From: Anthoceros angustus
Lineage: Eukaryota > Streptophyta > Anthocerotopsida > Anthocerotales > Anthocerotaceae
Reading direction: 5' to 3'
Length of the DNA: 64,000 nucleotides
NCBI GenBank assembly: GCA_010909165.1
Contig: MU008199.1
Span: forward strand, 638,248-702,247
Shown here piece by piece: positions 1-12,508 of this stretch. A program made the position numbers and the translations under genes. How positions within the stretch are numbered: the stretch's first letter is position 1; every line of letters starts with the position of its first letter. Under the pieces are notes generated by a model, which was not told where the DNA came from, made no database searches, and worked only from the letters and a program-made list of their open reading frames with translations.

Positions 1-3000
1 CTGAACTCCGGTCCTTATTTCTAGTCCCGTGGTGGGTCGTCTCAGGGGTTCGGACCTCGGTCCTTATTAGTCCGGTCCCCAAGCTCGGACCCCTTTCACC
101 ATGGACCTCGTCTTGCTAGGTCCTCCTCCTTACCCAGGCCCTTGTCTTGGTTGGGTTGGCTCCCTCCTTGCACCCCTTCGGGCCCGTCACCCCCTCTAGG
201 CGGGTGGTGGTGAACTTACAGGGTCCGTTGCGTCCCGCTCCTCTTGGGCTCCTCTCCTTGTGCCGTCGTCTCCAAGCAGGGCCCCTAGGGTCCCTGTCAT
301 CCCGTGCCCTTCTTCCCTCAAGGCCTTCGGTCCTCTGGAGGCCTCTCGCCCGGGAGCTCGTGGTAATAGGCAAAGTCCGAATCCACTTGTTGGATTGCCT
401 CTTCCACGTGTGCGGAGCACCGTACTCCCTTCGCCATAGGTGCTCGGGGAGCACTTGCCCTTGTTGCTCCACCTCCCGGTTTGATAGGGGGGCACTTCTC
501 ATGGTGCCGGTGCCTCGGTCACCTCCCGGGTTGCTCCACTTGCTCCAACTCCTCCGCTTAGTTCTGCCGGCTTGCCGCCATAGCCGCGTTCCCCCGACTT
601 CCTCGGTGGACGGCGGCTTCTTATGCCTTCCAGCGCCCTCGCCTCTTGTCCATTACCATTAACTCCGCCATCTCCGCTCCAGACGGTCGGGCAACCGCGG
701 GCTGCGGCTTCGCCAGGCCCTTCTCCATCTCGGCGTCACGCTCCTGTTCCATCGCCGTCGGCTCGTCCAGGGCAGCCGCTCTATTTCCGGTCGCGTTCGC
801 GACCATGTCCTGAACTACCATTCCTCTCAATGATAGTTTGGGCTGCGGCTCAAAGTCTCCTTGCGGTCCTCCATCTCACGCTCTTTGCTCCACCTCCGGG
901 CGAGTCAGGAGATCCTCCATCTCCTTGTCGCGAACTTCTTGGCTGGTGGTCGCGCTTGCTCGCCACCTCTGCTCCATCTTGAGGCGGTGGGCGCTCTCTG
1001 CTCGAAGTCTGGATTCTCTCATTGAGAACTCCTTGCTTTCCAGCGTCTTGGGTTGTAACTCCAAGGTGTCCTTCTTGTCCTCCGGCTCCTGCGCCTCCTT
1101 CTACCTCCTGCATGCGCCACAGGGTCCCCTTCCGGTCTTGGCCTCGTGTTTACTCGGCTCGTGCTTGCTCCCTGCCACTGCTCGGCCTTGATTGGCGTGG
1201 CTCTCGGCCGCCTCCCTCCACCGGTTCCGATCACGCCGAGTAGTGATCGCGATCGGCCGCGTGGCCGCCTCCTTGGCCACCTTCACACGAGCCTCTCGAC
1301 AGCTCTGGTCGTCAGCCTCCGCGCATCCGCGCACGCTTGCGCCGGGCGCCTCTCCGCTTCTGTGCGCTCGCCCCTGCACTGCGGAGGTCCTCGGCCGGCT
1401 TGGGCCTCCTTAGCTTTGCCGGCTCCTCGGTGAAGGAATTTGTCAGTCCTTGCGGATGGACGGACCTCCCTCTCGGCCTCGGCGTTTCCCTCCTCAATCG
1501 GCCGAGCTTGGCCTTCCTTCTGCCTCTGGGCCCCTCAAGCTGCTCACGGAGGAGTACCATGCGCCTCGGGTGGCTTCTACCTCACAGGTCTTCTCGGCCA
1601 TCCGAGACCCCCATACAAATCCATGGCCAGTAGCAGGACCCCCGTGTTTCTTCCACGGCCGGCTGAGTGAGGCTCCCACAAAGTCCGTGGCGGGGCCGGC
1701 ATTTCACAGTCGCCAAGGACCTCCATACCCGCAGGGTAAGTCGGGGGGTTCTCGGACCTAATCGGGACCCTTAGGTCTGAGTCTTGCTCGGGGCTTCACC
1801 TCCTTGGCCCTTTTGGCTCCTTCTCCGCCTTTTTCTCCTGGGCCTTGAGGAGGTGAGGGAGTCCGGAGCAAGTTTTTGCCCCTTCCGCCGGGCGATGACC
1901 GCTCCTGCGGCTGCTGTCCTCCGCCTCCGCGCCCCTTTCTCCCCATCGCTTCCTCCGCTTCACTGCAAGGTGGGTAAGGTACTGCACCTGAGGTGCCGCT
2001 GGTAGCCGTGGTCTGCCTCTTCGGCTCCCTCCGGTCCGGCGGGGCTCTCAGGTTGTGGCCGGTGGCGGGCTGGGCCTGGGCCGCCTCGGATCGGCCGCCT
2101 GGGGCACTGTGAGGGAAGCGAATTTCTTCCATACTTCCACAGGTGGTGAGGGGGTCCGTTCAGGGTATGGAGTCGGAATCCTCGATCGTCCTCCCAGTCC
2201 GTTTGGCCTTGACGATCGGCCTCCTCCCTCGGCGCCCTTGCCGCTCCACTTGGCGGGGCCTCAGGTCCTTTCGGGCGCTCGCTCAAGCTCTCCTTCCTTG
2301 AGGAGCTCGAAATGCCCCATACATGGATCGGGTATGGGGCAGAGATGGCGAGGCTTCTCGGTCACTGAGCTTGCGGGCCTCACAGCTAAGCAGGCGAAGA
2401 TAATCCTTCCAGTCGCCCTCTTCCCAGCTGCGGCGCATGCGGGGAATACCAGCAGTTATCACCAAGGTGATCCACCTTGGTGGCGAGTTCGATGGACAAT
2501 GATCGGGCTACGCCCTTACTCATTGTCAGCGGGTCGGATATCGACCGTTGGTGGTCCTGCGTCGAGCCTCGGCCGCCCGGCGTGGCGGCCCTATCTTCCC
2601 TTCGCCTTGAGGGGCCCGCACCACTCTTCTTCTCCTCCTTGGGCGGTTAGGTCAGACCTCCAAGGTCCATCGCCTTGGGTCCTCCGGAGGTTCTTGGACC
2701 GCACCTCCTTATTGAGCCGCCGGCATCTTCGGGCGAACTCCGGACGGTGACACTATCGAGCGTCGGACCATGGAACACATCCAAATGCCACTCCGCACTA
2801 ATTCTCCCGCCTCGGAGCCGTGGCCCAAAGTCCGGATAGCGCGGGTCACAATGTTGCGCTCCAAGGTTCCATGGCTCCCAAACTTCCATGAGCTTTTTGG
2901 GTGCCATCGCCTTCTCCTCCTTGGTTCTTTGGCTTGGGAGGCCGGCGCACGTTGCGCCTTCTTCGCGCGTTGCTCCAACCTCAGCGGTGAGCGCGAGGCG

Positions 3001-3129
3001 TCTGTCCCGAGATACCGCCGAGCGGTTGCGGGCTGAGATCGCGAAATTGTCTCGGTGCGGTAAAATGACCTTCCCCTTGGCGCCTTGAATGCCGGGGGGG
3101 CGCCTCTTCCACACGTAGCGCGAGTGCAT
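1..3129 (-). pseudogene. Decayed charged, coiled-coil-like coding debris (possible retroelement gag/ORF1)
   Basis: This region is GC-rich and reads on the minus strand as a series of short open pieces in changing frames, starting near an ATG at 3129 or, more attractively, at 2907 (MAPKKLMEVWEPW). The pieces at about 2900-2650, 2130-1760, 1680-1490, 1380-1100, 1110-850 and 830-620 are rich in Glu, Arg, Lys, Ala and Pro. Stretches such as MEQERDAEMEKG look coiled-coil-like. No zinc knuckle, protease or polymerase motif was found. Composition and layout suggest a gag or ORF1 of a retroelement with many frameshifts, but no family could be named. The opposite strand also has long open frames, which GC-rich sequence gives by chance. 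Confidence 0.3.
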
Positions 3130-5480
3130 GGCTTACCGACCTTCGCCTCCGCTTACTCGGCCTTGCCGCGCGTACTCGGCCTTACGCGCGCGCGGTCAAC
3201 GGGCGTGAATACACTATACGGCCTACAGCATTACGGTCTGGCGGTGCATGCCGTCCTCCACTCGAGTCACGTGGCGTCGCTGGTCCGTCCTCGGCTCAAC
3301 TCTAAGTTACTTTCCTGGCGTACTTATGGTCACAGGTGGGTCCGGACTTATCCGTTACCTGGCGCTGCCATAGTAGGTCAGTGCGTTCCTCACTCGGGGT
3401 CAGGAGTATACTCCAGTGCCGTCAGGAGTGCTATCCATGCTTATTTCCCCTTTTTCGCCTCATTTTATCCTTGCTCCTACAAAAAACAAACCGCCTATTT
3501 CTAGCCCCCAAAGTCCGTGATCCACAGTACTTTGAAGTGGTGGAGGTATCGTGGGCACGTCGGTCTTTGCGTAGAAAAGGCAAGGGCGAGACTCAGAACT
3601 TTGAAGCGGAAGGGTGCCTCCAAGTCCAGGAGACAGGCGTCCCAAAAGCTTCACAAAGTGCCATGGTGGAACAACCGCAGTTTGGAATTTGGTGCGGTCT
3701 CATGTGAGATAACTTCATGGTGCGTCGAGGCCCGGTAATAAAGAGAAAGTTCGTGTATGTATTGTTGCACGAGCCCATGGTCACATTAGTGTAAATCAAG
3801 ATCCAGTGGGTGGTGAGATTTTGCAGCAGTGAAAGGTTGTGAAAGGTTACTACTATGAGCGTGCCCATCGACAAAAGTGCCTACCATCGGATTCGTGGCC
3901 ACGTGGTGACCCAATAATGCTTGAAGTCGACCTCCCCGACCACAAAGTTTCCAATGGTAGCTATTCCTGTGGCCAATGAGAAGAACAAGAACACTGCATT
4001 TTACCGGCTCACCTGGATATAGAACATGGTTGGATCAAGTTGTGGCGACATAGCGTAAAGGGAGGGGTCCCGCTGCAAAATATACATGGGCTTGCTTTGT
4101 TCTTAGTCCTGTGGTCACTTTTTGTCAAGGCTTGAGACGTGTGTAGGTCGGATGGATGTGAATGTGCAAGCATCCATAATTGGCATAGATGTGAATCCTT
4201 GCACTTTTGACAATCATGTTACTTGTGGGAGAATGCACCTGGTTTTTGTGGGTCCTGTGAAGCAATTCTCCGCTTTGTAGTTCTTAGCAACGTTGGGAGG
4301 AAGCTACCGGTTGTAATTGCTCAATTGAGCAAACCCAGATTGCGCGAGAAAAGAGGGCCTCGGATGGTCACGAAAATGAGCTCGAGCGATCCAGCTTCGA
4401 GCTCGTGGCACACACATATGCAATTCCAATGACACGATTAGTTTCACACGGCCATGTAGACATTTTGTGGGACAACACACAACAAAGATCTGCTAACCAG
4501 CTTTAACATGAAACCAAAGATCCAAAATATGCCACACCACCGATTTCACATCGCCACCCTCGTGGCCCAAAGTCGATGTAATGTACAATGCCACAAAACA
4601 AGCATCAAGGATTCGCTCCGCCATCCACCCATTGTCACACAACCTATCTAGTGTCGGATGTGCGAGCTAGCCAGACGGAAGGAACTTGTTGCCCGACCTG
4701 TGGCGCCCTCAATCTATCACATCGCGTGTCCTCCTCGCTTGAGTCCCCCGCGAAATGCAGATCGGTGCCTTCGCCACAACCCGACCACCTCCATGATGTG
4801 CGGCGTCGGCGGTGGAAGGCTTGCATATGGGGCCACACCGATCTCGGACCTTCTTCGAGGCGCGTGCCTTGGCCTGCTTCCATTCGATGCAAGTAGTGTG
4901 CGCCAAGGTGACTAGTGACTTTCATTGACAAATGGTGATACTCACCTCCGAGAAGGGTGCCTGGCCAGCTTGCCTAATCCGCTTGAAGATTCCATGTCCC
5001 TCCCCACACCAACCACTCCTAAGTGCAACGCTTCCATTGCATACAAGAGCGAAGTCCGCAACTGATCTCCACAAAGGACAAAGGCGGGCTAGCTTGGTCT
5101 ACGGAAGTGCTTGCCGGCTTTAAATTGCCAATCTGGAGGCCACTCGTGTGCATAAGGCCCGAAGGGGTGGGTGACATGATTACTTTAACATGCCCAAGTG
5201 TAAGGAAAGCAAGGCTGGATGGCCAATCATCGCGATAGATTTTGAAAATTCGACCTCGATCCTTTCAACATAACCCGGCATAGGGGACCAAAGATTTGAG
5301 GCCAACGTGACCAAGAGTCCGACACGACAAGAGTGCATGGAGTCCGCTTTGTTTGCAATGATTGAAAATGGGAAAACTAGGGCCATTTACGGAGATAAAG
5401 AATTTCACAACAACAAGCCGACCGATGAAGCGCAGGAAGTCTCAAACACATCCACAAAGTTCTTAACGCTTTCATGCTTG
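3130..5480. other. No supported gene
   Basis: Short open frames occur on both strands, the longest about 100 codons (around 4644-4931, minus). None shows a recognisable motif or continues across neighbouring frames. The minus strand may hold the eroded 3' part of the DNA-transposon-like element that lies to the right, but this cannot be shown from sequence alone. Confidence 0.4.
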
Positions 5481-5490
5481 CTATAGCCCA

Positions 5491-5898
5491 CTACAACTTC
5501 TCAAAGAAGTGTTGCATCTTCAAGGACAACACATGAACTTGAAACCACTGGGGGTGGTACTGCTTACCACCCGCCTGGGCGTCCTCTTTGAGGTTTTCAA
5601 ACCTATTTGTTATTGCCGTTAGAACCTTCAACATGTGGACAACCAACCTCTTGCTGGTCAGGGTTGCAGCCCAAGTCACCCAGGCCTCCCGAGTCATAGA
5701 CAGCATTGTCTCCAGTTTAGGCAGATGCAGAAGCTGCACCAATGTTTGAATTTTGTCCAGGAACTCCTTTTGCACCTTGAACTGCTCCGAAGCTAGTAAC
5801 CTTCGAATGTCATGCTCCAACTTGAATTTGCACATACGCTGGTGCTTATGCGCCACGACACCCACCGCCTCGCCTCGAAGCTGCTGATCCCGCAGCAC
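5491..5898 (-). pseudogene. Helix-rich ORF of unknown function
   Basis: An open frame of 135 codons, rich in Leu, Lys, Gln and Glu and probably alpha-helical. It contains FKVQKEFLDKIQTLVQLLHL. It lies on the same strand as, and downstream of, the transposase-like blocks, so it may be the C-terminal part of that element or a separate fragment. No motif was recognised. Confidence 0.25.
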
Positions 5899-6235
5899 AC
5901 GACGGCCTTCGCAGAAATTCTAACGTGCCTTCATTAGCATTCCTACACCAGCAGATACCCCAACTCCCAAGTCTGATCGGTGCTTTGAAAGATCCAAAGG
6001 ATACAAGCTTGACATTCCAACCGGAGCGGAATCACAACATGCACCGCCGTGCCCCTTACAACCATCACATCCTCATCAAGCACAAACGTGACATGAATCC
6101 CCAAAAGCATCATCCTCACATTCAACATCTTGATCCCAGGTGAGTAGACACTTCCCCCCATACCCTCCTCCACATCCACATTTGGTTTCCATGGACCTCC
6201 ACGCCATCCCCACAGAATGACACATCCTCATCCCC

Positions 6236-6515
6236 ACATACCCACATCCCACTAACATCCCGCATCCGCACTAACCACATCCCATCCCAAACACATACAA
6301 GACACATTGTACACATCACCCACACATCCCTAACACATCCCACACACACACCATCCCCACATACCACATCCCCACATCCCCACATCCCACATCCCCACAT
6401 CCCCACATCCCACATCCCACATCCCCACATCCCCACATCCCCACATCCCACATCCCACATACCCACATACCCACATACCCACATACCCACATACCCACAT
6501 ACTCACATACCCACA
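6236..6515. repeat. Minisatellite of ACATCCCC / ACATACCC units
   Basis: About 280 bp built from 6-10 bp variants of CCCACATC and, at the right end, CCCACATA repeated head to tail (the last part is an uninterrupted run of CATACCCA units up to about 6515). The long minus-strand open frames here (runs of GCGDVGMW) are products of the repeat and not genes. Confidence 0.9.
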
Positions 6516-6567
6516 TGAGTTTTATCAAACTTGAGCTCCCACACATCATTATTAGGGCAGCACACGA

Positions 6568-7345
6568 CATTTATAGCACCTTTGGGTCACAAGTCTGAGC
6601 CAAAACATTTTATAAACCCACCTTGCAAAGCCTGTACAGACAACATAGTCTAGTAAACTCAAGACCCAAAGGTGACAACATAGCATCCGAAAACAGAGCA
6701 ATGTGAAAATAGAAACCTCGGGCACGACTTGCATTAATTTGTCCTCCTCGCGACAGAGTGTTCATCCAATCGGGTTGTGCTCATCTCAAGAGCAGAATGA
6801 ACATGATCTATCGAGAAACATATATCGAAACGACAAAGAAGCGTTATAGCACGAATTTGGGTCACAAGTCTTGAGCCAAAACATTTTGAACCCGCATGCC
6901 CTTTGCAATCTGTGACAACATAGTCTAGTAAACTCACCCGAAGGGTGACAACATAGCAGATCAAAACGCACGGAGCAATGTGAAAATAGAAACCTGGCAC
7001 GGCTTGCATTAATTGTCCTCCTCGAAGATGAGTGTTCATCCAATCGGGTTGTGCTCATCTCAAGACCGCAGAATGAACATGATCTATCGAACGAAACATA
7101 TATCGAAACGACAAAGGCGTTATAGCACGAATTTGGGTCACAAGTCTTGAGCCAAAACATTTTGTGAAAGTCATGCAAAGTGACAGACAACACGCCTAGT
7201 AAACTCGGCACCAAAGGGTGACAACATATAGATCGATAAACGCAGCCCAAACAATGTGAAAATAGCATCATCGGGCACGGCTTGCATTAATTGTTTCTCC
7301 GCACGCAGATGCGTTGATCGAATCGGGTTGTGCTCATCTCAAGAC
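6568..7345. repeat. Direct triplication, period about 276 bp
   Basis: The block gggtcacaagtc(t)tgagcc starts at about 6583, 6859 and 7135. The linked block tcatccaatcgggttgtgctcatctcaag recurs at about 6763 and 7037, with a diverged third copy near 7316. The three copies differ by short indels. The units contain open frames on the minus strand but no known protein motif. Confidence 0.85.
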
Positions 7346-8179
7346 CACGATTGATCATGAACCACCGTAACTTCCTCGGTAAGAGTACTCACCTTCCTCG
7401 GTTGCTTTCATAGACATAGGCGTGACTTGTTCCCCGGGCGTGGTTAGCCTACTGGACTTCTCCATCGTGCCCATGTGGTGCCATTGTGAACTTGCAACGA
7501 ACAATTTGAGTGGCAAAATGCATTCCTCCGGATCCCAAGGCAAGCTATACAGACTCGGGCAAATGCTTTTCCAACATATAGTATTGTCCGACAACCACCT
7601 CCTCCCCACTGGAATTCTCTTTTACTCCAAGGCAATACCGAGACTCCAACGCGTGTGCTTGGCCTTAGTGCAAGTCAGTAAAAATCCAGCCCTTCATCCG
7701 TGGTCCGAAGACAAGGAAGTTATCTCCAACTTCCAAGATATCCGCCATCTACGAGACATCATCAACATCATCATCCTCACCGCTTCAATTGTTGGAAGTG
7801 CACGATCGAATCATCGGTGGACTTGGTCAACCGCTTGTCGTGTTTGTCGGGGCCAGCTGTCCATGAGGTGTGATTCAGACCTCCAAAAGCCGATGAGGCA
7901 CCATTTCACACCGAATGGTTGCTCTCCATACACTGTGCAAACATGCAAGGCTCCGTGAATTGCGTGGGGTCATGCATGTCACAACCATATGTGTGCATTT
8001 GCTTGGATCTGTATGGGGTCACAACCAAATTTGTTTCCTTTACTCTTTCCAATGAGCCAAAACCGGTGAACATGATCAAGAACTTGCATAAGAGCGCACA
8101 GAGAGATGTCGCAGTACTCCACCACATCTGCAGCATTTTCCATCCCGCCAGTGGGGACGACACAGCCGCAGAGCACGCT

Positions 8180-8510
8180 TCAAGATGGCACTGCACCATC
8201 GTGCTCCCCTTCCGTGCCCACTTCCAAAATAAGACCAAAGCATGTTGCACCCACCGTGATGCTAGGATACCGAGCAATGAAGTAGCTAGGTCGACACGCT
8301 TTGAATTGGCTAGCCGCCCATCCGACCAGACCTGTTCTCGAGGTTGAGGAATCCGCATCCTGCATCCACGCCAATCGCTTTAGCAAACAAAGGTTGCACA
8401 AATAGAGTGTCATGGACCATGTCATCGCTAATATAAAAGTGATAGTACTTCTCAATTGATGCGCCGGTCCTCTGCATCAACAGGCCATTGCGCTGTAAAA
8501 CCAACACCAA
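8180..8510 (-). pseudogene. Transposase-like catalytic block (ISDDMVHD ... ASQFKACRP)
   Basis: Two overlapping frames carry the putative core. One reads HFYISDDMVHDTLFVQ and the other SQFKACRPSYFIARYP followed by GEHDGAV. In the family as I know it, an S-D-D block, a D-G-C-x-x-Q-F-K block and an H-G-K-G-x-x-D-G block come in this order. Here the middle Asp-Gly-Cys appears altered and a frameshift splits the first and second blocks. This copy is dead. Confidence 0.4.
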
Positions 8511-8857
8511 AATAGTAACTGGTCGCTCGCCAGCATGGATTGAATCTCATTCTGGACCCCAAATGCATAGTTCGAGCAAAATCGCACCGAAACCACAACA
8601 TCCTGTGGGAACCATTCGAGACAATGTCGAACTCTATCCCGCCATCGGATATAATCATGAAACGAAACTCCTTCACCTTACCTTGGATACTCCACAAACA
8701 CGGAAGGATGTGTTTCCTAAACACTAGTTTGATCCTTTTCTTGTTGCCATGATCCTTTCCGACTACGATATTGAAAACATACTTAAGAACGATTTGCAAT
8801 ATCCAAACATGTCTCGAAGGCGAAGGAAGTGTGTTGACACCACACTGTCACATGTTC

Positions 8858-9391
8858 CTAGCAAGCATGCGGAATGCGGCAAAGATCCTCACCCTTTGCA
8901 CAAAGAACACGCTCACATAGTGTCCCGATCAAGCCAAACAAGTGGAGGCGCATAATGAAGCTCTTGAGCCAAAGGATGAGCACACACGAGAACAATGACA
9001 CCGCCACGGGTGAACCACGAGATGCCCGGAGGTTATTGAAGGCATCTTTAAGGAACGCCATTTCCACATGGTACCGACAGCAGAGATTGCGCTCTTGCAA
9101 GCTCTTAACAAAGAACGGCTTCAACTTCTCGAATGACCGTTGCCCAACTTGTATTTCCTGTTCTTGATGTGGAGGTAGAACTCCGCACATGTCACGAAGA
9201 ACACACCAATCACCTAAGAAACCTTGGTAAAAGCAACACCAAACCCACAATGGAGGCCACATGGAGTCGCAGATCATATGTGAGCATAGGGCATTGGGGT
9301 CAAACATGCAAGCTTGGGTCCCACCGACGAACAAAGACAAACATGTAACACACTCGGCCCATTGTCTCTGTTGGCGATAGGTGGTCACCAC
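8858..9391 (-). pseudogene. Transposase-like middle region
   Basis: A 177-codon open frame. It contains GQRSFEKLKPFFVKSLQERN followed by Cys-Cys-Arg-Tyr-His, a block that in this family precedes the catalytic region and probably binds zinc. The N-terminal third of the frame is out of register with the family and likely follows a frameshift. Confidence 0.4.
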
Positions 9392-9555
9392 TTAGTTGCC
9401 CAATAGGAAGACACCCTACGGTTGTATGAGGAAGGAAACACAAGCGTTAGAAGGACCCAAGACACGCCCTTCGGATCGCAACCTAGACACAAATCTCAAA
9501 CCTAGCAAGCCAAACTTCACATTACGCCCTTGAGAAGAACAATACAATCAACACT

Positions 9556-10221
9556 TCAAACTCGAAGTCGATAATTCCACATACCGTGATATGTCCAGTG
9601 CGTGATATGTTTGATGAACGTTTTCGGTGCTATTCGCAACCGCTTGGTATCTTTTGTGTTGGATGAAGGACGGGAAGCTGATTCCCAAAAGTGGACGATG
9701 GTGGCCTTAACATGTGGCGAAAGGATGTCAGATCTTGATCTCCTTCCATCACCCAACCAGGATCTGTCACCAGAGGCATGCCCTCCCTGCCTTGTGCTTA
9801 GGGCTCGATGGATCTGCCTCCTGCTGACTCCAATGTGGTGGGAAAGCGTAGCAACAAGGTGATTGTCTTGGAGATCTTGAGATAAAATGACGTTGAACAG
9901 GGTGTTCCTTGCTCGCAAATGGTCTCCAACTTGAACTGCCTTCAAGTTTGTGCAAGCCTCACGCACATTCTTCAACAACAATGCTCCTAGTTGGATCTCT
10001 TTTGCATCCTTTGTAGCCCCTGGCCTATATAACTTGAGAAGTGGTAGGTGACTAAACACCTCCAAGATGTCTCTACGACTGTATGCGTGTAAGGCATAAA
10101 GATTAGTGTACGAGCCACTTCTTGCGCACCGAGCATTCCCTAATACGAATTGGCTGCAAGAGCCCCGCCGCTCTATGCTTCTCGCACACGGGCTGTTGAT
10201 GTTTTGACGCCTCTCCTTCAA
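9556..10221 (-). pseudogene. Transposase-like N-terminal region (helix-turn-helix-like)
   Basis: A 221-codon open frame. Its middle reads LSHHIGVSRRQIHRALSTRQ, which looks like a helix-turn-helix. Further on is ILSPHVKATIVHFWESASRP followed by SNTKD. This pairing of an HTH with an FW...SPN-K-D block matches the N-terminal half of the transposase-like family found in non-seed plants. It is the longest intact piece of the element. The frame breaks near the C-terminus. Confidence 0.45.
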
Positions 10222-10833
10222 CTCTCCTGGAGCATCCTCCCTACTCTCCTTGGCGCTGGAGGACGTGACTGCTTAACATCCGCTCGCCCACCTCCGTGAT
10301 GTATCCTCGCCTTCTTCTTCCCACCACGGACACCGACTTCACGTGAAGCACCTTCAGCAGTGCTGTCGCTACCGACGTTTGCTTGCCGCCATCGACTCCG
10401 TTGTTGGGAAGGTGACCGAAACAGCACCAAAAGAAGGGTTTGCAGGCACCACCTCCAACGCCACGGCACTATCCACCGTATTTGAAGCGACACCGCCCGA
10501 CTATCCACCAACCCGCGGACCTACTTGCAACTTGTAGCGCCGTCCGAACCTCGATCCGCTCCTTCCACCACGTCCTCCACATGTAGCCCGGAGCTTGTCA
10601 CGATTACCGATAGCCATGAGTTCAAGTTTGAGCTCACGGAGCTTGTCATTATTACTAGCCTCGAGTTCAAGATGAGCTCTGATACCTAGGTCATTTGCCG
10701 ACAAAAGCGATGCACGTACTCGTCCGCACCACTGTAAATGATATTCTATGTTGATTATTAAACTCGGAGCATTTGAAGGCAGCGTTGGCGGGCCGTTCGG
10801 CCACGAGTTCGTGAAATGAAGGCAAAAGGCCAC

Positions 10834-11460
10834 TATGTGGGGACATTGTCCTTAAACAAGTTGAATTTTTATAAGCATATTTTAATATACCATTCTTTAT
10901 TAAATTTTAATCCTAGATAAAAATAGACATGACTATAACATGTAAAAAAAATCAGACAAGTTGGAAAAGAAATGAATTTTTCATAATTGTAAACATTGCG
11001 TGAGGACAAATTAAGAGCGTTTCAACCGTTTCTAACTAAAGTGAGCACCCAACCATGCTTATACCCAGAGCTTGAGGGGGCGGCCCCAAATTTGTCACGA
11101 GAAGGGTCTTAGGGAGTGTAGGATTTGCGCTGGTGGGAGGATTGCCCACTATACGGTGATTTGGGGGGTCCCCATGGACGCCGTTGCGTTTGGGCGGTGC
11201 CTCTCTTGGCGAGGAGTCCGCGCCGGAGTCATCAGCGAGTGGCGTGACTCACCTAGGCGGGTGAGGGAGGCGCAGTCAGTGAGGTCGTGAGCAGAGAGGT
11301 CGGGAGGCGCACCCTCCATCCGCAGTGGGAAGGGCTCCCCACTCCTTCGAACGAAACCTATTGTACAAACCAGCGATTAGGATAAGTGTGGCTGGCCGAG
11401 AGGGTTCCGGGGTCCCGAGAACCTCCCACCACCAATAAGCCTAACTCAAAAGATTAACGA
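10834..11460. other. No gene seen
   Basis: The left half is AT-rich without long open frames. The right half is GC-richer and holds a 72-codon plus-strand frame (11072-11290) with no recognisable motif. Confidence 0.4.
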
Positions 11461-11466
11461 GGTAAG

Positions 11467-12508
11467 TTAAGCTAAGTTATATAAATAACTCCAACAAATG
11501 AGTTGATCTTTCAACTCCTGCCATGCTCCTTCATGCTCCAGTTTCCACTGCCAAGCCATATCATTCTTGAGTAAATCATACCACGGCTTGCAGATCGCAC
11601 TCATGTCCTTCCTAAACCTGCGATAGTAATCGACTAGGCCTAAGAAAGCCCTTAGTGCTGCCACATCCCGTAGCCTGGGCATCTGCATCACAGCCTGAAC
11701 CTTTGCCAGCTATGGCATGATCCCTTCTGACACAATCTTATGCCCGAGATACTCTATCCCCTGAAAGGCAAAGCTACACTTCTTAGGATGTGCTTTCAAC
11801 CCTGATTGTGACAGCCTTTGTGGCAACATTTCTAAGTGCTCTTCCAGCGTCTCACTAAAAACCAATATGTCATCAATATAATACTTCACAAACGGCATAC
11901 CTTGCAGCTCTAGATCTGCGATCCGCTAAAAGTATATAGAGGCATTCTTCAGCCCAAATGGCATGGTTTCCCATTTCCATAGCTGATCTCTGCCCAAGAA
12001 TGCCATCTTGCACTTGTCTGCATCTTCTATGACAATTAGATTGAAGCCTAAGCGAAAGTCGAGTGTGGTGAATTACTTGGCCTTGCCGATAGCATCAAAT
12101 ATCTCATCGTGCTCGGCATGAATCTCTCAACTCTGTCACCTCATTCAAGGGTCGATAAGTCACCACACATTCCGTGATCTTTCCACTCACCATTCTTGTC
12201 CTTCTTCAAAGGTACGATTGTGGCGGTGAAAACTACAAATTTGATTTCTTGATCAATCCAACATCGTAAAGCTCCTTGCAGCGTTTGTCTACCACATCCC
12301 ACTCTACCGGGCTTTATCTACGAAGTTCTTCGAAAGATAGCTCTTGAGTTGTGGTCACGATCTTGAACTTGATGCAATCGTACTTGCCCAGCTCATTCCA
12401 ACTGAAGGCAAAAGCCCTCTGGTTTCGATCTAACATCTCCCTGATCTTGACTTGATCTTCCTCGCTGATGTCGCCGGATATCTTCCACACATGAACTTCT
12501 TTGATCAC
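11467..12508 (-). mobile_element. Ty3/gypsy reverse-transcriptase remnant
   Basis: Read on the minus strand from 12508 leftwards, the pieces follow gypsy polyprotein order. The region before RT includes QELSFEELRR. A frame-broken fingers segment contains CKELYDVGLIKKS and VTYRPLNEVTEL. The catalytic motif is YYIDDILVFS (within 11710-11898), followed by KCSFAFQGIEYLGHKI. The connection segment is RAFLGLVDYYRRF (within 11467-11691). At least three stops or frameshifts divide it. No RNase H, integrase or LTRs were found near by, so this is a truncated fossil. Confidence 0.85.

Larger units (their letters stand above)
5491..10833 (-). mobile_element. Degenerate DNA-transposon-like element (transposase-like polyprotein remnant)
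   Basis: Minus-strand pieces in successive frames follow an order I recognise from a transposase-like protein family scattered in plants and animals. First is an N-terminal block with HIGVSRRQIHRAL and FWESASRPSSNTKD (about 10220-9560). Next is FEKLKPFFVKSLQERN followed by a Cys pair and His (about 9300-9050). Then comes HFYISDDMVHDTLFVQ (about 8450-8400), followed by ASQFKACRPSYFIARYP (about 8330-8270) and an acidic GEHDGAV block (about 8200). The two Asp-rich blocks are placed like DDE-type catalytic residues. Stop codons and frameshifts separate all blocks, and repeats at 6.2-7.3 kb interrupt the region. No terminal inverted repeats were identified. The family assignment comes from memory of conserved blocks and is inference. 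Confidence 0.5.

Noticed and set aside
1-3129. Long plus-strand open frames (for example 147-662, 2055-2750)
   Set aside because: GC-rich sequence gives long frames on both strands. The minus strand has the charged, coiled-coil-like composition, while the plus frames are Pro/Ser/Leu-rich shadows.
6076-6570. Minus-strand frames with GMWGCGDVG runs
   Set aside because: They are translations of the ACATCCCC/ACATACCC minisatellite.
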